From Sorghum bicolor (Eukaryota > Streptophyta > Magnoliopsida > Poales > Poaceae): a DNA stretch of 64,000 nucleotides. Location: contig NC_012871.2 of NCBI RefSeq assembly GCF_000003195.3, forward strand, positions 51,188,183-51,252,182, written 5' to 3'. The first letter of the stretch is position 1. Each line of letters begins with the position of its first letter. The notes below the pieces were generated by a model, which saw nothing but the letters and a program-made list of their open reading frames with translations, did no database searches and was not told the DNA's origin. Positions 11,121 through 21,932 of the stretch are shown here, piece after piece. The position numbers and the translations under genes are program-made.

Positions 11121-12734
11121 TTTTCTTTTGTTTTTTGTTTTTTTGCCCATGTTTTTTGTGAGGCCTTACCACATTATTTAAAACTCTATGTTCAAATTTG
11201 GGACAATTTTGAGTTTTTTAAATATATTTCTTTATTATTTTCCTCCTGTTGAATTTTTTGGAATATTTCAGATTTGAACTGTATGTTTATGGAATAATCA
11301 AATTTGATCGTTATAAAAATAATATTCGTGATTTTTGGTTTATGTTGAGGTTGTATCCAGGACCTCACATGAAATGTCAAGCATCTTCTTGACCTAACAT
11401 GACGAGGTATTTGCGAGGAAAATGTTATTAAATTATATAAAATCCGAACAAAGTCCAAAAATCACGAAACTTGTTGATGCGTCATGTTATTGCATATAGT
11501 GGCTATGATAAAAAATTGAGAAGGTTTCGACAAAGTTGTGATGTCGGATGTCTAAAACTCATACATGATTACATGTGATCACACTCACCATATGCATGGT
11601 CATGTTTAGGTTTTAGGCATTCGACGTGACAACATTCTCCAAATCGTCTCCAATTTTTATCATAGCTTCTACATATGATAACATGAGACTTTGTCAAGTT
11701 TCATGTTTTACGGACTTCATTCACATTTTATATAATTTTAAAACATTTAGACCACAAGCCGATGGTCATGTTACATGAACAAGATGTTTAAAATTTTGGG
11801 CGCGTTCATAAATACGGCCTCAAAATACACTTAAAAATATGAATATCATTTTTTTAAAACACTAAATTTCATTATTTCAAGCACCTTCAATTCAAATTAA
11901 CTTTTTCGAGAATAATGTAAGGAAACAAAATAAATTAAAAAGTTTAGAAAGCAAACTCGAACAAGTTTTAATATTTGAAAATAGAGTTATAAATAATGAG
12001 GAGAAAAGACATTCATTTTTATAAGAATTACAAACAACTATTTTCTTTTTTTATAATTAGAAACACTTTTTCTGTTAATTAAGAAAATCATTTTCTTTGT
12101 CGAGTGCTACTCAGCGAAGAGCTAACCTAGGCCCAACAAAACACCCACCCGGTGGCTTCTTTCTATAAAAAAAATTCCTCGCACCCACCCGGACGCACTC
12201 GACGCCTCCAGCCGATCCCCGCCGCCGCCGCCTCCACCCAATCTCCGCCGCCGTGCCGCCCCAGGCCAGGCCGCAGCGCCCCCGTCCAGGCCACCCCCGT
12301 CCACACGCGCCCGCCTTCGGCCGCGCCCAGGCCGCACGCGCGCCGCCCGCCCCCGGCTCGCCCGCACATCTCCTCTCCGACCCGCTTGCGCCACGCCTCG
12401 CCTCGCCTCGCGCAGTCGAAACACCGCCTCCGTCCCCGTCTCCGGCGAGATCACCTCCGGCGGCACGTAGATATGGTAAGAGGGACCGGAACTTCACCTG
12501 TCTTCCCTCTGGGAGTAAGAAATTTTTAAATATGATTATTTGACTTATATATAGACAATTAAACTCAGGGAATAAGAAATACTAATTTGGATTCGCCTCT
12601 CTCTTTCTCGCTCGATCTGGTCCTGTAAATTCCATGATTTATGGGGAACTGATGTATAATCTACAAACTGACGATGATGATTTAATTTCCCCGTCAATTT
12701 TCTGTGTGATTGTGATTGCAAGTAAGCGTGCCTG
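11121..12734. other. CACTA interior: AT-rich spacer, then GC-rich leader
   Basis: From 11121 to about 12090 the DNA is AT-rich without genes. A single degraded subterminal-type repeat lies near 12095-12120. From 12150 to 12475 the sequence is very GC- and proline-codon-rich and gives long overlapping ORFs on both strands. This resembles the 5' leader/first-exon region of the transposase gene; I do not call any of those ORFs. Confidence 0.5.
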
Positions 12735-12822
12735 TATGTGGACATTGGCCATCGTGCCAGCTTTTTATTGCAGGTTCTGGAAACCTCCCCGTACAGGGGA
12801 GGTTTTGCCAAAATTTTGAAAT
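12735..12822 (+). repeat. CACTA internal direct repeat with small hairpin, copy 1
   Basis: This segment is repeated in the same orientation at about 17118-17205. It contains AACCTCCCC-GTACA-GGGGAGGTT, a perfect nine-base stem with a five-base loop (12782-12804). Flanking similarity includes CGTGCC upstream, TTGCAGGTT/TTGTAGGTT immediately upstream and GCCAAAATTTT/GCTGAAATTTT downstream. Confidence 0.7.
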
Positions 12823-13148
12823 TATAGTGTTGTGTTTCTTCTTTTACAGAGTAGGACTCGTTGGAGGTGACTCAGACCACCTCGGCTATCCCGACCGTCT
12901 TCGTCGGTTCTGCGGTCCTGCCTGCACAGTGCCAACTCGATCGCCACTGCACCGACTCGCCACTGCGCCGCTAGCCTGTCTCCACCGCCACCCTAGGTAT
13001 AATTAAGCTCTCTTCCTTACCGTTGTCGTACGTAGATCGGTGTAACTCAGTTAGGCGTCTCCCGTCGAAACAGATACGGTTGGAGGTATGCAGATCTTTG
13101 CATATCTCTGACCGTATCTATTTTGGATTGTCCACGTTTTTTGGACAG

Positions 13149-13348
13149 CCCGCGGATGCGTAGATGGGTTAGTTTTTATGCTCTACTCGGATCAGAGATA
13201 GAGTTTCGGGACCACCTCCCTGTTGTTCTCCGGATACACACTCTCCTTTCAAGGACGTGTATCGGGAGAACAGCGGGGAGGTGCTGCCGAATTTCTGTCT
13301 CGGATCGGAGTAGAGCATAGAAACTAACCTCATCTATGCATTTGCGGG
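13149..13348. repeat. Long imperfect hairpin in the leader of the CACTA transposase gene
   Basis: The left arm begins CCCGCGGATGCGTAGATGGG and runs through TTATGCTCTACTCGGATC and the CACCTCCCTGTTGTTCTCC region. The right arm, reversed, reads CCCGCAAATGCATAGATGAG, then CTATGCTCTACTCCGATC and CACCTCCCCGCTGTTCTCC. The arms are about 90 bases each around a small loop near 13248. Because of the symmetry the two strands encode similar short peptides (VSFYALL), which are not genes. The structure ends about 100 bases before the transposase start codon at 13445. A transcript would fold into double-stranded RNA. Confidence 0.8.
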
Positions 13349-13444
13349 TGGGATTAGGACCTATCCTCACCTATTAGATAGTAGGCACGCCGTACAGATG
13401 CAAAGTGATGGTTATATTACTCTGTTATATGTATATGCTAGAGG

Positions 13445-14892
13445 ATGGAAAACCGTGACTGGATGTACACGGGACGCCCAAGTCAAGCTCAAATCACCCA
13501 CGAATGGATGGATAAAACCGAGAAATTCTTAGACCATGCATTTAAGGAAGCTAAGGGAGCGAGAGACATGTTCTGTCCCTGCAGCGATTGTGAAAACAAG
13601 AAAAGAAAAACAAGACAAGTCATGGTGCAGCATCTTTGCAAGTATGGATTTATGCCGAACTATACCCGATGGGTGTACCATGGTGAAGCATATCATCCTA
13701 GAGAGGAGGCCATGAGTCAACAGTTGGAGGCATTTGATGGTGATGGTGGGGTAGCGGGATGGTTAGGTGACTATGCGGATGGGACATTCGTTGAAAGACC
13801 TACGGAGGATGAGGAGGAGCCAGAGCCAAGCGCTAAGGCATTCTTCACCATGTTGGAGTCAGCACAAAAGCACCTACATGAGAAGACAACAGTTTCTCAA
13901 CTACATGTCATTGGCCGCCTACTCGGGTTGAAGTCCCAGCACAATATGACTCGAGCATGCTTCGATGCTATGATGGCAATTATTGGGGGGCTGCTTCCGG
14001 AGGGTCATCATCTACCGAGCAGCTTGTACGAGTCAACGAGACTCCTTCGAGCACTGAAGATGCCATATGAGCAGATACATTGTTGTCCGAAGGGCTGCGT
14101 CCTATTTAGAAAAGAACACAAGGATGCAAAGTACTGCCCAAAGTGTAAATCCTCTAGGTATGTGGAGGTAGACAAAGGTGATGGCAAGAAGGAGCAGAAT
14201 GAGGGCATCCCTATGAAAGTCCTACGACACCTTCCAATCATACCAAGGCTCCAACGACTATTCATGTCCGAGGAGTCTGCGAAACAGATGAGGACTATTA
14301 TGGCATAGTTGAAGAAATATATGAGCTCGAATACTATGGTGAAAAAGCACCTAAGCCAGTCATATTCAAATGCCAGTGGTTTAATCCTGCAGTGTCGAGA
14401 AAGTCCCCTAAACTTGGGATAGTCGAAACTAGACAGGATTCCTTCTATCCAGGAGATGACGTCTATATTGTGGCTCAACAAGCCAGGCAAGTTTATTATT
14501 GTCCATATGCTTCCAAAACTGACCCACGTCTTCAGGGTTGGTATATTGTGCACAAGGTATCACCACATGGTAAATTACCTCGCCCAAACGATGATGATTA
14601 CAACTTGAACCCACCCACGCATGACGAAGAGTTCTATCAACAAGACGAGGGGCTACCAGGGATGTTTGAGATAGACTTAACCAGTGAGATTGAAATGGAA
14701 GTAGACGAGGATGTCTGGGTTGTTGACGAGGAAGCTGCAGATGAGGTGCGTGATCCGAGGAACTTGAAAATGCTTGACGGACTAGAACTAGGCAATGACA
14801 GCGATGAGGATGAGGCTGATGATGATTTGGAGGCTCTTGATAGTGACGAAGATACCTATCGCCTAGATAATCCCAATCATGAAGAATATTAG
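13445..14892 (+). pseudogene. TNP2-type CACTA transposase, core deleted
   Basis: The first part (13445-14308) encodes the transposase-associated zinc-type domain at residues about 1-75 (start WMYTGRP; CPCSDCENKK), then a region ending in CCPKGCVLFRK and CPKCKSSRY near residues 215-240. It stops at 14306. From about 14285 the neighbouring frame reads straight into the C-terminal DUF4216-like domain (YYGIVEEIYELEYYG, KCQWFNPAV, YCPYASKTDPRLQGWYIV) and an acidic tail ending at 14892. In intact TNP2 proteins a catalytic Transposase_21 region and DUF4218 lie between these parts. Here they are missing and the frame shifts at the junction, so no functional transposase can be made. Domain names are from knowledge of the family; the deletion is inferred from the order of parts. 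Confidence 0.85.
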
Positions 14893-15005
14893 AAATACAT
14901 GTAATACTATGTTATTTTGTAATTGCATTTTATTTTTTTCATCCCTTGCTAATTACTTCTCATTTATCTGGACTAATACTGGTTTATTCTTTTTAATTGC
15001 AGGTG

Positions 15006-17181
15006 ATGGGGCCCACTAGGAGGAGTTGTCACTCGACTTACTCGAGACCGAGGGACACGCCACCGACTGAGGAGACGGAGGCAGAGCCGTCAGAGAGGTA
15101 GAGGAGGCCGAGGGGCAGGCCCAGGCGAGAGCCGTCGACAGACCACGACCGCGGCTCCTCGCGCTCTTGTAGGGACGACATCATCCCTCTGCCCACGGTG
15201 GGTGAGGAGGCGATTCCACAGATGTACGACGCTGTCATTGTGCACACGTCCGAGGGGGTGGTTCCGCACACGTCCGAGGGGGAGGTTCCGCACACGTCCG
15301 AGGAGGGGGTAGGGGGGTCGACTTCCTCTGCAGCCTCGAAACCCTACTTGCGAGGTCCCAGCCAGCTCCCAAAGCGACCTATTCCTGTTGAGCGTCGCCC
15401 ACTGATTGCACCCGAGGAGGATAAGTAAGTAACTTGATATATTCTTCATTTAATATTTGAAAAATAATAATAAGAGCTAATAATGACTAGTGTGAACCAC
15501 TTGTGCAGGATCTGGATGCTTGTGGAGGAGGGGGTCCCGGCTCGCAATGTCAATGGGATCCCAGGACTTTTGTGCAGGGAACATTTCCCTGGCATGGTGT
15601 GGCCATCAGAGGATGGGGACCCAGAGGTACCCTCGTTCGACCAGTACGCCCTCGTCGCCGATGATGTTCACAGAAACTTGGCGGATCGGGTGATTATGGA
15701 GTTGTGGGTAAGCCTTTTTCTTGCAATACGGCCCTCAATTATTTGCATTCATTTCACATTCTTGAAATAAAATAATGGAAACCTTGTGTCTTTGTGCAGG
15801 ACTTCTTAAGATGCCAGCCAGGACAGGAGGAAAGGGCGTATCAGGTGGCTTACGCTTCCTGTGAAAGGTGTGTCACAAACTTGTATTACGAGGCCCGCGT
15901 CCAGGCACACGCTGACTACAACGCCAAGTTCTGCAACAGAAGAATCAACAAAACACAGGCAAGAAGAGAGACAGAGATACTGACAAGGGAGCAGTACCTA
16001 AAGGTAAATAGAAAACCTCCTATTGATTTCTTTTGCAATTAACTATGCCTAATTTGATCTTCTCATGTCTTCTAGGTGATTCCAAGGTGGTGTGCCATCC
16101 ACCGCGATTGCTGGGCTGCTATAGTGGACAAATGGTTGGACACGAAATGGCAGAAGATGCACCAAGAGAAGAGCGACCACCGTATGATGATGCCAGGTGT
16201 ACCTCACCATCAGGGCAGCGCCAGCCTCAGTAAATACGCAAAGACATATGTAAGTCTCCACTAGTTCTTTAATTTAACCATGCTCAATTCTACCTCTCTT
16301 CTAACCACATGTTGTTTCTCTCGCAGTCGGAGACGCACGGTGGCCAACCAATTGGCCAACTCACGGTGTATGCTCTTGCCCACATGGGTCCAGCAAAGTC
16401 CAACATCGAGTACAACCCGGATGCGGGCCCAGAGGCGTACACGAACTCCAGCGTCCACACCCGCCTCACTTCGTACACGGAGGCAGCAAGGTCAGTCCAC
16501 GGGCCGGACTACGATCCTAGGACCGAGGAGCGCCTTGATCCTGAGCTTGTGATGAGGGTGGGAGAAGGTAAGAAGCATGGGCGGTTCTGGATAGGCGACG
16601 GCGTCCTCAACACGACCTCTACTCTTCCTCTCAACCGCCTTCGAGCAGCGAGCACGAGCTTTAGCGTGCCCATAAGCAAACGACCAACAACTGTTGTGAC
16701 ACTCCAAGTAAGTATTCTAGTTTCATTCGTCGTTCTTTGGCTTTTATATTCTTTAGCTTTGCATTATTCAAACCTTGGGATCAAATTGTTGTAGGTTGAG
16801 CTGCAGCAACTTCGGGCCCAGCAGGAGGCTGAGCTGGTTGTGCGGGTTGCTGAGCGTCAGAGAATACAAGCTTTGGAGGCCCAGCAAGAAGGTTTGCTCA
16901 AGTGGGTGCAACAAATTGGGCAGCAGCAAGGTTGGCAGATCCCAGAAAACCTACTCGCACCACAACGACCAACACATCATGTAGATTCTACTACGATGAG
17001 TACGAATACAAATATGTTACTTTCTATGCTCATGCTGAGTGTCAAACTTAGTGATGGCGGATTTGTTGATGTGTGGGCCTTTTGCTGGATTTGTTCATAT
17101 GTCGGGCTACGTACTGGAAATGTGTTTGTCAGCCTTCGTGCCGACGTTTTTGTTGTAGGTTTTGGGAACCTCCCCGTGTAG
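15006..17181 (+). pseudogene. Second CACTA gene (En/Spm Ptta-type, PF03004-like)
   Basis: Six exons connect in frame: 15006-15424, 15509-15707, 15800-16003, 16076-16249, 16327-16707 and 16795-17181, with GT-AG introns. The encoded protein resembles plant En/Spm transposase_24-type proteins: CAIHRDCWAAIVDKW, HHQGSASLSKYAKTY, then HVHTRLTSYTEAA-like and AHM...Y segments, a GRFWIGDGVL stretch and a C-terminal glutamine-rich coiled coil (ELQQLRAQQEAELV). Such proteins bind element ends and assist transposition. Exon 1 carries an in-frame TAG at 15099-15101, about 31 codons after the first ATG, so the gene is broken unless a later start is used. A short tandem repeat of CCGCACACGTCCGAGGGGG units lies at about 15240-15310. 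Confidence 0.75.
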
Positions 17182-17205
17182 GGGAGGTGCTGCTGAAATT
17201 TTTAA
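17118..17205 (+). repeat. CACTA internal direct repeat with small hairpin, copy 2
   Basis: Partner of 12735-12822. The hairpin AACCTCCCC-GTGTA-GGGGAGGT lies at 17167-17188 and overlaps the stop codon of the second CACTA gene. The downstream GTGCTGCTGAAATTTTT also resembles GTGCTGCCGAATTTCTG in the right arm of the leader hairpin near 13280. Confidence 0.7.
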
Positions 17206-17582
17206 CTTTTGTTTGAACTATTTACATTTTTTTCTTCTCACTCACATGCAATCTATTCTCTTTTGTGCAGCATCAATCGGCAACAGCGTCAAACCATTGC
17301 GGAGAGTTGGCGGCATCGCAAGTCGGCCCGTCCCATCCCTCACATTCGCCGTGAGCTGCTTGCGGATTCTTTTTTATGTATTGAACTTGTGAACTTGTAG
17401 ACTATGAGCTGTGGTTTGTTTGCTGTTGAACTAGTGAACTTGTTGAACTATTGAACTTGTGAACTTGTGGACTATGGACTGTGAGCCGCTTGTGATTATT
17501 TGATGTTGAATCGTGGTTTCTGGTATGTATATATATGTATTGTTGTCTAGATGGGGTAAAACAAAAAAAAGAATTTTCAGAG

Positions 17583-18028
17583 GTGGCTTTGCCGAGTGCA
17601 ATGGTCATGGCTCTCGGCAAAGAAAATACCGAAATAATATTAAAACATGTCTTTGCCGAGTGCCATGACCATTGCGCTCGGCAAAGAAAATACTGAAAAA
17701 TATTAAAACAAGTCTTTGCCGAGTGTTACACTCGGCAAAGAGAGTTTTTAATTTAAAAAAATAAAAATCTTTGCCGAGTGTTGCACTCGGCAAAGAAAAC
17801 ACGTCGTGACCCTGATAGACGGCGTTAAATCTTTACCGAGCGTCATCGTGGTACTCGGTAACTCCTTTGCCGAGAGTCCGCATTTTGGCACTCGGTAAAG
17901 CCGGGTTTACCGTTAACATCTTCGCCGTAATTCTTTGCCGAGTGTTGCACTCGGCAAAGGCTTTGCCGAGTGCAATTCTGCCTTTACCGAGTGTAACAGA
18001 CACCCGGCAAAGAATCAGCCTGCAGTAG
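17583..18028. repeat. Right subterminal repeats of the CACTA element
   Basis: About a dozen copies of TTTGCCGAGTG or CACTCGGCAAAG in both orientations, spaced 15-50 bases apart, up to the terminal inverted repeat. The copies are less decayed than on the left side. They match the left array and support both ends belonging to one element. Confidence 0.92.
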
Positions 18029-18033
18029 TGACA

Positions 18034-19022
18034 GTACTCTTGACACACACTGATCTGATGGTAAAAAAGAACGCATACTGAATACGACGCAGTACCTGCC
18101 TTTAGGGCATGCTAGAGTCATCTCAGCGGGTGCATGCGACACCACCAGACACAGAGAACGACACTGATCGTCCGGAGGGATCTTAAGCTTGCGGCACAAA
18201 CACGTATACACATGTACTTCCCACAAAAGAAGTGCATGCAGTGCAAGGAGCCGCAGCTGATGATGTCGCGTCGTCTCTCCCTCGGCTCTCTTCCCTCGAT
18301 CTGGTACTAGCATAGTACAGTACAGTGTACAGTAGGATACATACTCACATTGATATCTACAACGGACAGTGCTTGTACCGTAGCGTTTTGTCCAGATCGA
18401 GTTGTGTAACTGTAGTTTTTCTCTGGTGGTCTCTCTGATGGATGGATCAGCATTCGAGAGATCAGCAGTACAAGCTAGGACGAAGTTCGGTTGCAACGGG
18501 ACAAACGCTAGGTGCCCGGTGGGTGTGAGCGGCGCCGGATCAGGCTTCTCTCAATGGGTCGGAGGAGAGAGCAACAGGAGCAAGCCGACAAGTGTTCCTG
18601 CTACAGCCGGAGCTGCGCGCATGGCTTCACTACTGTAGACGCAATGTGTACGGGAATGTGCATGTGTGTCGATCTTGGAATTTATTGGCCACCAGGCTGT
18701 GGCCGATCGATTCTTGTTGGCACAAATTCAGATTTCAGCGTGCGAGAGAGAGAGAGATAGCAGGAAAAAGCAGATCATGCATTTTCAAACAGTTTCTATG
18801 CGAAGGTGAGCTCTCGAAAGAAGTCCCTTGTTACAAGCTCCTTGAGATCTCTCGTTCGGTTCCTAGAACGATTTTCAGCTGAAATGGTTTCTAGAGATGG
18901 CTTGCTAATTTGTATAACCTGATCAAGCCGGATTATATAGTTTCGAGGTGCAGACCAGCCCATTCCCGGCTAACCGGACAAGGCCATAATAATACTTAAG
19001 TCCGTGCTGGAACTTACATATA
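18034..19022. other. Unassigned DNA between two transposons
   Basis: No recognisable coding exon or element. A 170-codon minus-strand ORF (17984-18496) starts here and ends inside the CACTA element; it has no recognisable domain and I do not call it. A GAGAGA tract lies near 18742-18756. Confidence 0.4.
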
Positions 19023-20201
19023 GGGTGTGTTTGGTTCGTGTCCTCTAGAAGCCTGGCTAGTAAAACTAAGCCATGCTAGCCCAAACCTGTCTTTAACAAA
19101 CCAGGATGGACTTGTTTAGTTGCATGTATCAACTAAGTCTGGCCAACAACTAGATGAGTTTGGTTGTCTGATTTGCACTGCATACAATTACCTCTTCTCT
19201 ATTCTGGTGAGCTCACCCCCTCTTAGACATTTCATCGAACACCTGGCCTCCTCTACTGCTCGTCGGCGCTGGAGCTGGAGCTGCAGGGAAAGGACAGGGA
19301 GCTGCAGGGAAGGGATAGGGAGCCGGAGCCTGTACTGCTCGTCGGCGCTGGATCCCACGGCGCTCCGCCCGCCCGTACGCAACCAGAGTGGATCTCGTCC
19401 GGCCACCCGTACGGGGAAGGGACAGGGAGCCGGAGCTGCTCGTTGCCGGTCTGTGTCGTTGCTGGAGCCTGTACTGCTCGTTGCTGGTCCACGTTGCCGG
19501 TCCGCATCGTTGCTCGTTGTCGGCCGCCCGCCCGCGTCATTGCCGAAGCCGGAGCCGCGCGCAAATGGAGGCGGCTGCCATGTCGTCGTCGCCGTCGCCG
19601 GAGCAGCCGCTGCTCTCGCCCCCATCCCCCCCGAATCCCCCATCCCTGCCGCCGAATCCCCGCCCCACGGCGCTCCGTAACCCACCTTATGCGGTGAGGT
19701 GGAGGAGGAGGCAGACGAGGACGTCGCGGGGAGGACCGGCTCAGCGCGCTCCTATGGCGGCGGCCGAATCGAAGCTTCGCGTGCTCCTCTGGCGGAGCTC
19801 TACTTCGCGTGCTCCTCTGGCAGGTCGCGTGGCTCCGGGCGGGTCGCGTGGTCCTCTCCTCTAGCGGCGGCCGAATCAGCATCGCCGGAGGAGAGCCTTG
19901 CGCGCTTGGCGGCGCTCGCCGGAGGAGACTTCCGCAGCCGCGGCGGAGGAGCAGGTGCGGGCTGTGGGTAGGTGCGAAGGAGCAGGTGCGGAGAACACCG
20001 GGAGGTGAATTCAACAGGACAGAGGGCTGGCCAGAGCCTGGCTCAGTTGGGAAGCTCGATTTGGGCTTCCAAAACTGGCCAGGCTATCCCAGTACGGCCA
20101 GCCAAGCCTGGCCATGCCCCAAGTCCTATTCAGCGAACCAAACACTCAATTTCTGGCCCAACTGAGCCATAGCCACATGTAGAATGCAACCAAACACACC
20201 C
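19023..20201. mobile_element. PIF/Harbinger-like non-autonomous element with GC-rich interior
   Basis: The left end GGGTGTGTTTGGTT and right end AACCAAACACACCC are perfect 14-base inverted repeats, flanked by ATA on both sides (19020-19022, 20202-20204). This terminus type is common in PIF/Harbinger-derived elements of grasses, although their usual duplication is TTA or TAA, so the superfamily is not certain. Subterminal sequence is rich in GCCTGGC and CTGGCCA. The interior, about 19250-20010, is very GC-rich with proline/arginine/serine-biased ORFs on both strands; it contains near-duplicate short stretches (for example TACTGCTCGT and GGGACAGGGAGC). No transposase is encoded. It lies inside or beside the gypsy LTR that starts at 20205. 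Confidence 0.65.
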
Positions 20202-20204
20202 ATA

Positions 20205-20564
20205 GTCACGGCGTTGGGCATTGTTGTGGAGGTTGTAGGGAGGAGAGTGGAGGAGCTGAGCGCGTGAACATTGGCGGCGGCGGGGTGCCATCGCGAGCAG
20301 ATTAGGAACACGCGCAGGGAAATAGAGAAGGGGACACTGGGCGCCCAAGGGTGTCTTAGATATAATCCCAGGCGCCCAAGGGTGTCTTAGATATAATCCC
20401 AGGCTAAGCCTGTTTCATTAACTTGACGGACTCTTATAGTCCTTTTACAATCTAGGTAACAAACTCTGACTCTTTTAACAAACTTGGACTCTAACCCCTT
20501 GGCTAACAAACTCTCTCATATCTTTCCAAAATCTATCTAATCTTACCTATCTCAAACTCTAACA
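20205..20564 (-). mobile_element. Probable 3' LTR (partial) of minus-strand Ty3/gypsy element E
   Basis: On the minus strand the sequence following the gypsy chromodomain starts TGTTAGAGTTTGAG at 20564 and runs through GTTAATGAAACAGGC, a typical LTR R-region motif. The far edge is next to the PIF-like element, so the LTR end is not seen. No matching 5' LTR is present in the window. The call rests on position and composition. Confidence 0.5.
20340..20401. repeat. Tandem duplication, 2 x 31 bp
   Basis: Two identical head-to-tail copies of a 31-base unit beginning GGCGCCCAAGGGTGTC and ending ATAATCCCA (20340-20370, 20371-20401), within the presumed LTR of element E. Confidence 0.95.
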
Positions 20565-20954
20565 AACTATCTAATACTAGCCCTAGGCGCCAGAGCTCGC
20601 CCCCTTGCTGACGCCAATGCTGGTAGGTGTTTCCACCATAACTTCTCTCCCCCTCGGGAAACAGCTCATACGCGAGCTGGAAGGAGGGGTAGACTTCTTT
20701 GAAATCTGGAACGGGTTTCCAAGTAGCATCCGATGCCGGCAGACCTGCCCATTCCATGAGAACATGCCATACACTTCGACGAAGCTCGGAACGCAGCACC
20801 CGTTCCGGGTGAAGTAGAGGCCTGCCATGACGAAAAGGAGGGAGACCTGGTTAGGACGTCGGTGGTGTGCCCTGAAACGGTTTCAGTACCCCGACATGGA
20901 AGACAACGTCATGGATATGAGCGTCTTCCGGCAGCTGTAGATGGTAGGCCACCT
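20533..20954 (-). pseudogene. Gypsy element E: integrase C-terminus and chromodomain
   Basis: On the minus strand, read from 20954 downward, the sequence encodes VAYHLQLPEDAHIHDVVFHV and GVLKPFQG, the integrase C-terminal fold of Ty3/gypsy elements. After a frame change comes the chromodomain VWHVLMEWAGLPASDATW followed by FQLAYELFPEG. It continues, across the inserted LTR C, the integrase frame that stops at 45547 (LERIGEV joins VAYHLQLP), which proves the two parts were once contiguous. Chromodomains guide integration to chromatin in chromoviruses. Internal stops show it is dead. Confidence 0.88.
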
Positions 20955-21932
20955 TGAAAGGCCTTGTTTGGTTTTGGTAATTGAGTGACAACTTAGGTGG
21001 ACTAATAGTGTTTATGTGAAATACACAGGATATTAGTCCACAGGTGATTATGTGATGATGAAGGAGCTCATTGCATATAAGACATGACATGGAGTCATGT
21101 GACCAAGGTGGAGAATATCAAGATGAGGCTTGGCTTGATGGACCGGTTGCAAGAGTGAAGGGCAAGTCAGAGGCTTTGAAGTGAGGGACCGTGTGCGACG
21201 GTGAAGCTTGAGCAAGACTTGGCGCCGATGGACCGAGACAACGGTGAAGAGCAAGTGAGGTCAAGATCGATGAACTAATACGGTCACGTGATGATATGAA
21301 GTGGATCATATCATTTGGTGATTGGTTGATGCATGTGTTGCATCAACCTCGGAAGAGATGAAATGGAATGCACAAGGCAAAGGTATAACCTAGGGCATTT
21401 CCATTTCACCGGTCATAGGTGTGTAGAGAAGATTATGACCGGATTTAGGATAGATGGTCGTACTATCAAGAGGGGCAAACTTGTTTGCATATCGGTCATC
21501 TAGTGCCACTTGAGCGATCTAACTTTGCATACGTGTTAGGATCGAGTTGCGTGGCAAGTTTGAGAGGCTAACTCCTTTAGGAAAATGTTTGTGAAAATGC
21601 TAACACACTTGCACATGGTGATGTATACTTGGTGGTGTTGGCACATTCGCAAGCTCGGCGGGATTCAGCGCTTTTGAGAAAATGAAGTGCGTATTTTATA
21701 TTGGATCGGTGGGAAGTTTGGAGAAGTCGCAGGAGTGTTTCTCGCTGAGAAACCCTCATCGAACGCTGGTGTTGGTAGCACCTGACGCTGGACTAGAGCG
21801 TCCGGTGCCCTGTCAGCTGCTGGCGCAGGCATAGAGTGCGCACCGGATGCTGGCACCGGACGCGGACAGGACACTGTTCACGCATCCAATGGTGCATGAC
21901 GTCAGTGAGTGTTTGTGGCTGAAGAGCACCGG

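Larger units (their letters stand above)
10701..18030 (+). mobile_element. CACTA DNA transposon (7.3 kb), internally deleted
   Basis: The element starts CACTACGGGAGAAGG and ends GGCTGATTCTTTGCC-type sequence in inverse (CAGCCTGCAGTAGTG). It is flanked by a 3-bp ACA duplication (10698-10700 and 18031-18033), the normal size for CACTA insertions. Dense TTTGCCGAGTG / CACTCGGCAAAG subterminal repeats at both ends are the family signature in panicoid grasses. It carries, on the plus strand, a TNP2-type transposase remnant and a second En/Spm-type gene (PF03004-like); both are broken. Without an intact transposase it could move only if supplied in trans. Clean ends and target duplication show it was a normal transposition event. 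Confidence 0.95.

Noticed and set aside
12111..12543. Overlapping ORFs of 68-128 codons on both strands
   Set aside because: GC-rich leader of the CACTA transposase gene; both strands are open because of composition, with no domains.
13123..13370. Two similar ORFs on opposite strands
   Set aside because: Their similarity is a by-product of the hairpin symmetry.
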